Positions 5,574 to 10,544 of a DNA stretch of 10,544 bases are shown here, in pieces. Numbering within the stretch: position 1 is the stretch's first letter; every line of letters begins with the position of its first letter. The DNA is from CAYQFQ01 sp964416925 (lineage in GTDB: Bacteria; Patescibacteriota; Minisyncoccia; Phycocordibacterales; GWA1-40-21). A model generated the notes under the pieces. It saw nothing but the letters and a program-made list of their open reading frames with translations. It was not told where the DNA came from and ran no database searches. The DNA is taken from NCBI GenBank assembly GCA_964416925.1, contig CAYQFQ010000024.1, positions 1 through 10,544 on the forward strand. Reading direction: 5' to 3'. Both the position numbers and the translations under genes were made by a program.

Positions 5574-5713
5574 AATTTTTTATTTGCCCTTTATTTATTG
5601 AGGGCTTAAATTATTGCGCGCTTAGGTCATAATCGCGCTTAATTACTAATACTTCGACCTAATTACATTAACCTAATTTTGTTGAGCAAACAAAATTTTG
5701 GCTTAAATGACCT
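5574..5713 (-). promoter_or_regulatory. Long folded 5' leader of hup
   Basis: If the promoter at 5720-5748 is right, the leader is about 140 nt. It holds competing complementary segments: AGGTCAT (5624-5630) can pair with ATGACCT (5707-5713), and TTAGGTC (5622-5628) can instead pair with GACCTAA (5656-5662). It also holds direct repeats: GGCTTAAAT (5603-5611, 5700-5708), CGCGCTTA (5617-5624, 5634-5641) and ACCTAATT (5657-5664, 5671-5678). A small hairpin, GCCCT/AGGGC (5586-5590, 5601-5605), lies just before the start codon. No open frame is present. Autoregulation is possible but not shown. Confidence 0.5.
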
Positions 5714-5719
5714 TAGACT

Positions 5720-5748
5720 ATTGTATTACTTGCTCAAATAGAAAACAA
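5720..5748 (-). promoter_or_regulatory. Candidate promoter of hup
   Basis: On the minus strand, TTGTTT (5748-5743), 17 bp, then TACAAT (5725-5720), five of six matches to the -10. An inverted pair, TTGAGCAA (5682-5689) and TTGCTCAA (5730-5737), places one arm in the promoter spacer and one in the leader, as a looping operator would. Confidence 0.45.
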
Positions 5749-5787
5749 CTCTTGAAAAAATACCTTTTTGTTATGTAATATAATTAA

Positions 5788-5820
5788 TAAAGGCGATTTT
5801 CGTTTCGAAAATCGCCTTTA
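5788..5820 (-). terminator. Terminator hairpin of rny
   Basis: A perfect 15-bp stem (5788-5802 with 5806-5820) around a 3-nt loop, 37 bp past the rny stop codon. The tail on the minus strand is TTAATTATAT, only moderately T-rich. It strongly resembles the clpP hairpin at 7636-7672. Confidence 0.85.
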
Positions 5821-5856
5821 TTTTATTGGTTATTTTGGGATGTTTCAAAATAACGG

Positions 5857-7386
5857 CTATCTTGCGTAGTCTGTGATTCTTGTTTCTCTGATAAGAGTAA
5901 CCTTTATTTCTCCTGGATATTTTAATTCACTTTCTATTCTGATGGCTACATCTCTAGCCATTTCCCTAGCTTCTAAATCTGATATTTGTTCAGGGTATAC
6001 AAAGATTCTTATTTCTCTTCCGGCTTGTAATGCATATGATTTCTCAACACCAGGGAAAGCGTTTGCTAGAGTCTCAAGTTCTTGAAGTCTCTTTAAATAA
6101 TTTTCTATACTATCGCTTCTTGCTCCTGGTCTTCCTCCAGATATTTGGTCAGCAACTTGGACAACTATGGACTCAAGTGTCTCATAAGGATATTCTTCGT
6201 GGTGTGACTGCATTCCCTTTATAATATCCTCACTTACACCAAATTTCTGCAGTATTCTTTTTCCTATTTCAACGTGAGTTCCAGATACTTCATGGTCAAT
6301 TGCTTTTCCGATATCGTGTAAAAGACCTGCTGTTTTAGCGACTAAGACATTTGCACCTACTTCTTCAGCAAGCATTCCAGCAATGTGAGAGACTTCTGTA
6401 GAGTGTTGCAAGACATTCTGTCCATAGCTAGTTCTGAAATGAAGTCTTCCTAAGATTGAAACGATCTTTGGGTCAAGATTTAGCACTCCGCATTCATAAA
6501 TAGCTGCATCTCCTTTATCTTTTATAATTTTTCCGATATCTTGCTGTGCTTTTTCAACAACCTTCTCAATTTTTGCAGGTTGTATTCTTCCGTCTATTAA
6601 CAAGTTTTCTAAAGCGATTCTTGCAACTTGTCTTCTGATTGGGTCAAAAGAAGATATAGTAATCGCACCAGGGGAGTCATCTACGATAACTTCAACTCCG
6701 GTGACTCTTTCGAAAGCTTTAATGTTCTTTCCTTCTTTTCCTATAATTTTTCCTTTCAAATCATCGGAAGGGATAGAAACTATTGTGGACATTATGTCTG
6801 GTGAGACAGAAGAGGAAAGTCTTTGTATTGATGATACAAGTATTTCTTTTGCTCTTCCTTCTAATCTTTCTTCGCCATTTTCATCTAGTTTCTTCATTCG
6901 AGCCAAAATATCCTCTTCGTGCTCTTTTTCTACAGAAGAGAGTAAAATATTCTTAGCTTCCTCTTCGGAAAGTTTTGATATTTTTTGTAGCTCAGCTTTC
7001 TTTTGTACCTCAACCTGTTCAGTCTTTTCTCTGATTTCTTTAATCTCGACTATCTTTGTCTTAATGTTTTCTACTTCTTTATCAATATCTGTCTGTCTTT
7101 GATCAAGAAGCCCTTCCTTTTTGATGAGACGGTCTTCTGTCTGTCTTATTTTTTCTTCTTTTTCCTTATTTTCCTGCTTTGCTTCTTTCATTATTTCAAC
7201 TGACTTTGTCTCAGCCGCGATAACTACTTTTTTAGCTTTTTCTTCTGCATCAAGCATCATGTTTCTTATCTCAAGCTCGACAGAACCTTTCTTACCGAGA
7301 GAAATGATGAGACGCAAAAAATATCCTATCGCTATACCGATAAGACCCGCGAGCCCCGCGAGAAGTATGAATATTTTTAATGACAT
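5857..7386 (-). CDS. rny: Ribonuclease Y
   Basis: RNase Y is the membrane-tethered endoribonuclease that starts mRNA decay in many bacteria without RNase E. This 509-residue protein is full length. It has an N-terminal transmembrane helix (about residues 3-25, IFILLAGLAGLIGIAIGYFL); a long charged coiled coil (about 40-195, rich in K/E, e.g. EEKIRQTEDRLIKKEGLLDQ); a KH domain (about 205-270, with GKIIGKEGKNIKAFE); an HD domain (about 325-420, with the metal-binding LLHDIGKA near 355); and the conserved C-terminal domain (EIRIFVYPEQISD). The start ATG 7386 is immediately followed by the membrane segment, as expected; no Shine-Dalgarno sequence precedes it, only a small hairpin (GCGAA/TTCGC, 7393-7406). 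It is monocistronic. Confidence 0.98.
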   Translation of the reverse strand: MSLKIFILLAGLAGLIGIAIGYFLRLIISLGKKGSVELEIRNMMLDAEEKAKKVVIAAETKSVEIMKEAKQENKEKEEKIRQTEDRLIKKEGLLDQRQTDIDKEVENIKTKIVEIKEIREKTEQVEVQKKAELQKISKLSEEEAKNILLSSVEKEHEEDILARMKKLDENGEERLEGRAKEILVSSIQRLSSSVSPDIMSTIVSIPSDDLKGKIIGKEGKNIKAFERVTGVEVIVDDSPGAITISSFDPIRRQVARIALENLLIDGRIQPAKIEKVVEKAQQDIGKIIKDKGDAAIYECGVLNLDPKIVSILGRLHFRTSYGQNVLQHSTEVSHIAGMLAEEVGANVLVAKTAGLLHDIGKAIDHEVSGTHVEIGKRILQKFGVSEDIIKGMQSHHEEYPYETLESIVVQVADQISGGRPGARSDSIENYLKRLQELETLANAFPGVEKSYALQAGREIRIFVYPEQISDLEAREMARDVAIRIESELKYPGEIKVTLIRETRITDYAR

Positions 7387-7414
7387 AAAATTGCGAAAAG
7401 CTTCGCCCTTTTAG

Positions 7415-7438
7415 ACTATAGAATGTAATGCTATTACA
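7415..7438 (-). promoter_or_regulatory. rny -10 box with adjacent operator-like palindrome
   Basis: TATAGT (minus strand, 7420-7415) is a five-of-six -10 box. Just upstream of it, TGTAAT-GCT-ATTACA (7424-7438) is a perfect inverted repeat in the region polymerase must occupy. No good -35 box is present, which would suit a regulated promoter. Confidence 0.4.
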
Positions 7439-7518
7439 AGTTTTTGATTCCTTTTAAAACCGGCTAGAATATTGGTATCCGAAATGAATTTTTTGACTTT
7501 TTTAAACATATAACGTTC

Positions 7519-7530
7519 TGTAATCTTACA
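7519..7530. promoter_or_regulatory. Second TGTAA/TTACA palindrome upstream of rny
   Basis: TGTAA-TC-TTACA, with the same half-sites as 7424-7438 about 90 bp away. A related TGTAAT lies directly before the clpP start codon (8295-8300). Confidence 0.35.
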
Positions 7531-7635
7531 AAGACTGCGCTTTTTAAATTAAATTAGTAACTTACTCATAATATAGTAGTTTTGGGGTTTTGTCTATTGT
7601 TTCAAATAATGATCTTGGTTTGAAGAATTTGATTA

Positions 7636-7672
7636 AAAAAGACGATTTTTGCTTTGCAAAAATCGTCTTTTT
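7636..7672 (-). terminator. Terminator hairpin of clpP
   Basis: A perfect 17-bp stem (7636-7652 with 7656-7672) around a 3-nt loop, starting 50 bp after the clpP stop codon, with A/T-runs built into the outer stem. It shares its loop type and GACGATTTT core with the rny terminator. Confidence 0.85.
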
Positions 7673-7690
7673 CCCTTCTTTTTTGTCTTA

Positions 7691-7717
7691 ATTCTAAATT
7701 CAATATTCTATATTCAG
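7691..7717 (+). repeat. Copy 2 of the dispersed ATTCTRTATTC-type repeat
   Basis: Matches 2140-2166 at 23 of 27 bases. It lies in the clpP 3' untranslated region, between the stop codon and the terminator. The ATTC-rich pattern continues a little further, to about 7727. Confidence 0.55.
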
Positions 7718-7721
7718 CATT

Positions 7722-8294
7722 TTATATCACCTTATCAATAATCCCGTATTTCTTAGCCTCATCTGCAGACATGTAGTAATCTCTGTCAGCATCTTTTTCT
7801 ATTTGGGCCAAAGTCTTGCCTGTATAGTCGGCCATCATCTTATTTAGCTTTTCTTTAATTTTTAGTATCTGTTTTGCATTTATTTCAATGTCTGATGCCT
7901 GTCCTTGCGCTCCGCCCATTGGTTGATGGATCATAATCTCTGAGTTTGGTAGAGAAAATCTCTTTCCTTTCTTACCAGAAGCAAGGATCAAGGCTCCAGC
8001 AGAGGCTGCCATTCCTACACATACGGTAGAAACATCATTTTTTATGTGATTCATTGTATCAAGGATAGCAAGCGCCGCTGTAACTGCACCTCCGGGTGAG
8101 TTTACGTAAAGATGTATATCTTTTTTTGGATCCTCTGACTGGAGGAAAAGAAGTTGAGCAACTATAATATTTGCCATGTCATCATCTATTACACCACCGA
8201 GGAAAATTATATTTTCTTTAAGAAGTCGTGAATAAATATCGAAAGCTCTTTCTCCAAACTGACTTTTTTCTATGACTGTGGGTATTAAATTCAT
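7722..8294 (-). CDS. clpP: ATP-dependent Clp protease proteolytic subunit
   Basis: ClpP forms a 14-subunit serine-protease barrel in the cytoplasm, fed by Clp ATPases. The 190-residue protein carries the full catalytic triad at the same numbers as in Bacillus subtilis: S98 in GMAASAGA, H123 in IMIHQP and D172 in ADRDYYMSADEA. The substrate-binding VNSPGGAVTAALAI segment (64-77) and the handle helix (about 125-157) are intact. The length is standard and the N-terminus (MNLIPTVIEKS) is short, as in mature ClpP, so little or no propeptide is expected. The start ATG 8294 fits family alignments; no Shine-Dalgarno sequence is present. The leader contains an inverted repeat, TTAGCT (8309-8314) with AGCTAA (8334-8339). 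No Clp ATPase gene lies in the window. Confidence 0.98.
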   Translation of the reverse strand: MNLIPTVIEKSQFGERAFDIYSRLLKENIIFLGGVIDDDMANIIVAQLLFLQSEDPKKDIHLYVNSPGGAVTAALAILDTMNHIKNDVSTVCVGMAASAGALILASGKKGKRFSLPNSEIMIHQPMGGAQGQASDIEINAKQILKIKEKLNKMMADYTGKTLAQIEKDADRDYYMSADEAKKYGIIDKVI

Positions 8295-8371
8295 TGTAAT
8301 GTTTTTTATTAGCTGATAACCGGTCTCGTATTAAGCTAAAAATAGCAGAAAAAACTAAAATATACAAATAA

Positions 8372-8395
8372 ATCAGTTATATAATTATAACTGAT
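8372..8395. promoter_or_regulatory. Perfect palindrome carrying a -10 box on each strand
   Basis: ATCAGTTATA (8372-8381) and TATAACTGAT (8386-8395) pair around TAAT. The palindrome contains TATAAT on the plus strand (8380-8385) and again on the minus strand (8389-8384). It may be a symmetrical divergent promoter serving clpP (minus) and the structured element at 8392 (plus), or an operator. No clear -35 box is seen on either side. Confidence 0.45.
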
Positions 8396-8450
8396 CTGTG
8401 CTGTCCCATAATGAAGCATGCTTGCCTGCGTAGATGGGTTTAGGAGATCA
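8392..8450 (+). ncRNA. Candidate small structured RNA, unknown family
   Basis: TGATCT (8392-8397) pairs with AGATCA (8445-8450), CCCAT (8405-8409) with ATGGG (8434-8438), and the centre holds the palindrome AAGCATGCTT (8414-8423). The nested stems begin where transcription from TATAAT 8380-8385 would start. No clear terminator follows, and no gene is visible in 8451-8516. It might equally be upstream control sequence for clpP. Confidence 0.3.
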
Positions 8451-8516
8451 AGAAAGCCAATAAAGCGTGTATTTAATTGATTTAAATGGATTTTGGATAA
8501 TTACAATATTTAGCTA

Positions 8517-8545
8517 TTGACTTTAAAAGTGTTCTTTGCTATAAT
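8517..8545 (+). promoter_or_regulatory. Near-consensus extended promoter of the 150-nt RNA gene
   Basis: -35 TTGACT (8517-8522), exactly 17 bp, then TATAAT (8540-8545) preceded by TGC. This is the best promoter in the window. Confidence 0.85.
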
Positions 8546-8551
8546 CTCAAA

Positions 8552-8701
8552 AGGATATTTTCTCCGTGTCGCCCATGAAGTATCGGGCTTCTCCCCCCCC
8601 CCCCGCGCGTACTCCGCCTGGTAAAGTTCGGGGCGGCACGGAGATTCATTTTGTTCTTTCTTTTCACGCAAGTCGCTTTCCTCTGGGAGCGGCTTTTTTT
8701 T
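8552..8701 (+). ncRNA. Structured non-coding RNA gene, about 150 nt, family not recognised
   Basis: It has its own strong promoter (8517-8545) and intrinsic terminator (8670-8701), and no credible reading frame. The 5' domain closes with a 14-bp stem, 8561-8574 with 8631-8644, with one U-G pair (T8569/G8636). Inside are AGTA/TACT (8579-8582, 8610-8613), GGG with part of a run of 12 C's (8593-8604), and an unpaired 3' side containing CCTGGTAAAGTTC. CCGCC (8614-8618) can pair with GGCGG (8632-8636) instead, competing with the main stem, so two folds are possible. It is far more GC-rich than its surroundings, as expected of a stable RNA in an AT-rich genome. The SRP GGAAGG loop is absent and it is too short for 6S RNA or tmRNA. 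It could act in trans, or be an attenuating leader of rsmE. Confidence 0.65.
8670..8701 (+). terminator. Intrinsic terminator of the 150-nt RNA
   Basis: AAGTCGCT (8670-8677) pairs with AGCGGCTT (8688-8695), with one wobble, followed by a run of eight T's (8694-8701). Confidence 0.88.
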
Positions 8702-8749
8702 AATCAATTTTAAACCAAGACAGATTTCTTTTTTCTTTGCGATATAGTA

Positions 8750-8755
8750 TATAAT
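8750..8755 (+). promoter_or_regulatory. -10 box of the rsmE-holA operon
   Basis: A perfect TATAAT ending 12 bp before ATG 8768, so the mRNA would start about 6 nt before the start codon. The -35 is weak. Confidence 0.55.
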
Positions 8756-8767
8756 ATAGAAACATTT

Positions 8768-9460
8768 ATGAGGATTCACAGATTTTATATAAAAAATAAA
8801 ATAGAAGGTAACAGTTTAATAATAAAAGACGCAGAACTAATTCATCAATGGATGAAGGTTTTTAGATTGAACATTCAAGATAAGGTAATAATTTTTGACG
8901 GGACTAGTTTTGAATACACCGCATCTATTGAATCAATGTCAAAAAATGAAGTGGTCCTTTCAATAGAAGAGAAAAAACAAGCTAAAATTGATAATAAAAT
9001 TGAATTACATATCTTTCAATCAATCATAAAAAAAGATAATTTTGAATTTATTGTAGAGAAGTGTACAGAAATAGGAGTGTCTGCATTTCACCCAGTTATC
9101 TCTCATAGAAGTGAAAAGAAAAACTTAAATCTTGAAAGACTTGGTAAGATTGCAATTGAAGCGAGCGAACAGTCGGGTAGGGTGAATATTCCTGTTATCT
9201 TTGAACCAAGCGACTTGGTGTCTGCACTAAAAGAATTCGATGGAAAGTTGTATGTTCTAGATTTTGATGGAAAAAAGTTTCAAACAAAAGACATTGTTGG
9301 AAAAGTTGGAATACTTGTAGGTCCTGAAGGAGGTTGGGATGAGGAAGAAAAGTCTTTTTTCAAAGAACTTGGTATTGATTCTGTCAGTCTCGGTAAACAA
9401 GTATTGCGCGCAGAAACAGCTTCTATTGCAGTAAGCTCCTTAATTCTTCTAGATAAATGA
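8768..9460 (+). CDS. rsmE: 16S rRNA (uracil-1498-N3)-methyltransferase RsmE
   Basis: RsmE methylates U1498 of 16S rRNA in the 30S subunit, using S-adenosylmethionine. The 230-residue protein has the N-terminal PUA-like RNA-binding domain (about 1-72, MRIHRFYIKNK, VFRLNIQDKVIIFDG) and the C-terminal SPOUT methyltransferase domain (about 78-230). Family motifs are clear: EKCTEIGVSAFHPVI, then IAIEASEQSGR, then the knot motifs VGPEGGWDEEE and SLGKQVLRAETASIAVSS. The length is normal. ATG 8768 begins the standard MRxHRFY N-terminus; no Shine-Dalgarno sequence is present and the leader is only a few nucleotides. Its TGA stop overlaps the holA ATG (ATGA at 9457-9460), so the two genes are probably translationally coupled. 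Confidence 0.97.
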   Translation: MRIHRFYIKNKIEGNSLIIKDAELIHQWMKVFRLNIQDKVIIFDGTSFEYTASIESMSKNEVVLSIEEKKQAKIDNKIELHIFQSIIKKDNFEFIVEKCTEIGVSAFHPVISHRSEKKNLNLERLGKIAIEASEQSGRVNIPVIFEPSDLVSALKEFDGKLYVLDFDGKKFQTKDIVGKVGILVGPEGGWDEEEKSFFKELGIDSVSLGKQVLRAETASIAVSSLILLDK

Positions 9461-10203
9461 TATATCTTATTTACGGCACCGACAAAGATAAGGCGAGAAA
9501 AAAGGCTTGGGAAATAGTTGATTCTTTACTTGCGAAAAAGAAAGATGCTGTGTTTAGTAAATTTACTGAGGAAGACGAATTATCTCAAAGTCACCTCGAT
9601 GAGCTTGTAGGAGGGCAGGCGTTGTTTGTAAATAAATTTATAATTTTGTTTCATGAGGTTTTTGAAAATAAAGAATCGAAGAGTTTGGTAATCAAAAACA
9701 TTAAAGAAATCGCTGGTTCAGACAATATTTTTATTCTTTTAGAAAATAAAATAGACGCGAAGACTTTAGAAAAGATTTCAAAGGTTTCTGCAAAGAGTCA
9801 AGAATTTAATAAAAAAGAAAGCGAAATGAGCAAGAAGGAGAAGCTTGCTCAGATAGGGGAGAAGATAGATTTCTTTGAATTTGCTGATGCTCTTGGGTCA
9901 AGAGATAAGAAGGTGCTATGGAGATTGTATCAAGACGCTCTTGCTGAAACTGTCCCAGCTGAGGAAGTCCATGGTATTTTCTTTTGGCAGGTGAAAAGCA
10001 TGTTACTTGCATTAAAGTGTAAGACTGCAGAAGAAGCAAACATGAAACCTTATCCATTTCAGAAATCGAAATCATATTCTCAAAAATATAAGCAATCAGA
10101 ATTGGAAAAAATGTCTTCTGATTTAGTTTCTATGTATCACGAAGCTCACAGAGGAAAAATAGATTTTTATATTGCTTTAGAGAAATTCATTTTGGGTTTA
10201 TAA
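9457..10203 (+). CDS. holA: DNA polymerase III delta subunit (HolA-like), compact form
   Basis: The delta subunit is the wrench of the clamp loader and opens the sliding clamp at primed sites. The 248-residue protein begins with the family's MIYLIYGTDKDKARKKA segment. Its C-terminal domain is the clearest: FFEFADALGSRDKKVLWRLY, EEVHGIFFWQVKSMLLALK, PYPFQKSKSYSQKYKQSEL and a final YIALEKFILGL match the conserved delta collar region (about 135-248). It is much shorter than the usual 330-340 residues. The shortening falls in the N-terminal AAA+-like part, which keeps about 135 residues. Delta needs no ATPase residues, so a reduced fold can still work. It overlaps rsmE by ATGA, with no separate ribosome binding site. 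An unrelated clamp-loader-like protein is less likely. Confidence 0.85.
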   Translation: MIYLIYGTDKDKARKKAWEIVDSLLAKKKDAVFSKFTEEDELSQSHLDELVGGQALFVNKFIILFHEVFENKESKSLVIKNIKEIAGSDNIFILLENKIDAKTLEKISKVSAKSQEFNKKESEMSKKEKLAQIGEKIDFFEFADALGSRDKKVLWRLYQDALAETVPAEEVHGIFFWQVKSMLLALKCKTAEEANMKPYPFQKSKSYSQKYKQSELEKMSSDLVSMYHEAHRGKIDFYIALEKFILGL

Positions 10204-10240
10204 AATATCCCCATCAAGCTTCACTGCTTGTGGGGATATT
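10204..10240. terminator. Bidirectional terminator between holA and the Cys-rich gene
   Basis: AATATCCCCA (10204-10213) pairs with TGGGGATATT (10231-10240), and CAAGC (10215-10219) with GCTTG (10226-10230) inside it, loop TTCACT. T-rich sequence follows on the plus strand and a shorter one on the minus strand. The two genes converge on it. Confidence 0.85.
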
Positions 10241-10249
10241 AACAGCTTT

Positions 10250-10396
10250 TTATTTTGCGGGCTTGGTGGTATTGTGGCAGGGGCATTGGCATTTACAGGG
10301 TTTTCCATCCGCACGCTTTGCCGTCTTGTCGCAATCACCATGTTTGCCGGACGCACACCCATCAGATACTTTTCTCGATTTCTTCGGCTTACCTAT
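10250..10396 (-). CDS. Small Cys/His-rich putative metal-binding protein
   Basis: I cannot name this protein. The C-terminal half has eight likely metal ligands in the pattern C-x4-H-x2-C-x11-C-x-C-x-C-x-C-H (GCASGKHGDC, then CKCQCPCHN), on a lysine-rich background (KPKKSRK, TTKPAK). This looks like a small zinc-binding or metallothionein-like protein. The frame can be read from TTG 10447 (65 residues), but that TTG is the first half of a TTGACA -35 box. The only strong Shine-Dalgarno, AAGGAGG (10407-10401), lies four bases before an in-frame ATA (10396-10394). Starting there gives 48 residues that keep all the ligands. ATA starts are rare, so either start choice is unsettled. The opposite-strand frame is rich in unlikely combinations and has no support. 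Confidence 0.65.
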   Translation of the reverse strand: MGKPKKSRKVSDGCASGKHGDCDKTAKRADGKPCKCQCPCHNTTKPAK

Positions 10397-10400
10397 TGGA

Positions 10401-10407
10401 CCTCCTT
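10401..10407 (-). promoter_or_regulatory. Strong Shine-Dalgarno sequence before an ATA codon
   Basis: AAGGAGG on the minus strand, the best ribosome binding site in the window, but no ATG, GTG or TTG follows at a workable distance. ATA 10396 is in frame with the Cys-rich protein. Confidence 0.6.
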
Positions 10408-10419
10408 TTTCTGATTTGA

Positions 10420-10447
10420 ATACTATTACAAATAAAGATGATGTCAA
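10420..10447 (-). promoter_or_regulatory. Promoter of the Cys-rich gene
   Basis: On the minus strand, a consensus -35 TTGACA (10447-10442), 16 bp, then TAGTAT (10425-10420), four of six -10 matches. The start site would be near 10412, just before the Shine-Dalgarno sequence. Confidence 0.5.
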
Positions 10448-10495
10448 TTAGAGTCGGGTGGTTCTTGAATTGGACTTTTTGTCAATTTCTTGTTA

Positions 10496-10533
10496 TCCCA
10501 GTAGTAAAGAAATGAGAATTTCTTACTACGGGA
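10496..10533. repeat. Long imperfect hairpin at the window edge
   Basis: TCCC/GGGA (10496-10499, 10530-10533), GTAGTAA/TTACTAC (10501-10507, 10523-10529) and GAAAT/ATTTC (10509-10513, 10518-10522) stack into a 16-bp stem with two single-A bulges and the loop GAGA. A smaller hairpin with a TTTTT loop lies at 10468-10487. The stem is not followed by T's, so it is not a plain terminator. It may be a mobile-element end or part of an RNA gene outside the window. Confidence 0.5.
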
Positions 10534-10544
10534 CTGCATGAATT

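Larger units (their letters stand above)
7387..7635 (-). other. Upstream region of rny, no gene
   Basis: About 250 bp without a credible reading frame. It holds a weak -10 TATAGT on the minus strand (7420-7415) and two TGTAA/TTACA palindromes, entered separately. Beyond these I see only AT-rich sequence. Confidence 0.6.

Noticed and set aside
8610..8620. Possible 16S rRNA fragment (ACTCCGCCTGG)
   Set aside because: The match to a conserved 16S segment is only about 11 bases and the flanks do not continue it; chance is sufficient.
8552..8650. The RNA at 8552 as SRP RNA or 6S RNA
   Set aside because: There is a faint likeness (a TTCTCCC...TACTC run, and a closing stem ending near CGGAGATTC), but the invariant SRP GGAAGG/AGCA loop is absent and the domain is about half the length of 6S RNA.
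10230..10451. Plus-strand frame opposite the Cys-rich gene
   Set aside because: It begins inside a terminator hairpin, has no promoter or ribosome site, and its sequence is the antisense of a well-patterned Cys/His protein.
1..10544. CRISPR array, insertion sequence, prophage or toxin-antitoxin pair
   Set aside because: No regularly spaced repeats, transposase, integrase or paired small toxin/antitoxin genes are visible; the only mobile-type gene is the broken GIY-YIG frame.

Overview
The window is AT-rich, compactly organised bacterial DNA. It fits a small-genome member of the Candidate Phyla Radiation (Patescibacteria, most like Parcubacteria). That placement is an inference from gene style: shortened housekeeping proteins (a 248-residue clamp-loader delta), start sites that mostly lack Shine-Dalgarno sequences, -10 boxes sitting almost on start codons, many perfect terminator hairpins, an RNHCP zinc-ribbon protein, and two tRNAs without an encoded CCA. 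No marker gene fixes the lineage.

Layout. Plus strand, 3-2051: the 3' part of pnp (polynucleotide phosphorylase) with its terminator. 2227-3348: a single-pass membrane protein of unknown function. 3411-3785: an unusual tRNA locus, in which the 5' part of a tRNA copy is followed by a broken GIY-YIG endonuclease reading frame and then by an intact tRNA-Pro(UGG), all inside a 35-bp direct repeat. 3786-3991: a densely folded non-coding stretch. 3992-4431: an RNHCP protein and tRNA-Gly(UCC). 4530-5212: two small unknown genes, the second clearly richer in GC than its surroundings. Minus strand, 5301-8294: hup (HU), rny (RNase Y) and clpP, each with its own leader and terminator. Plus strand, 8392-8701: two candidate structured RNAs, the second with a near-consensus extended promoter and an intrinsic terminator. 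8768-10203: rsmE and holA, overlapping by ATGA. Minus strand, 10250-10447: a small Cys/His-rich protein, convergent with holA on a shared terminator. The window ends in a long imperfect hairpin.

How the genes relate. PNPase and RNase Y are the two main mRNA-decay nucleases in bacteria that lack RNase E, and here both lie in one neighbourhood on opposite strands. ClpP (proteolysis), HU (nucleoid), RsmE (16S rRNA methylation) and HolA (clamp loader) are ordinary housekeeping. The accessory interest lies in the tRNA/GIY-YIG locus, the 150-nt RNA gene at 8552-8701, the folded hup leader, the paired TGTAA/TTACA palindromes upstream of rny, and the small Cys-rich gene whose strong Shine-Dalgarno sequence precedes an ATA codon instead of a normal start.
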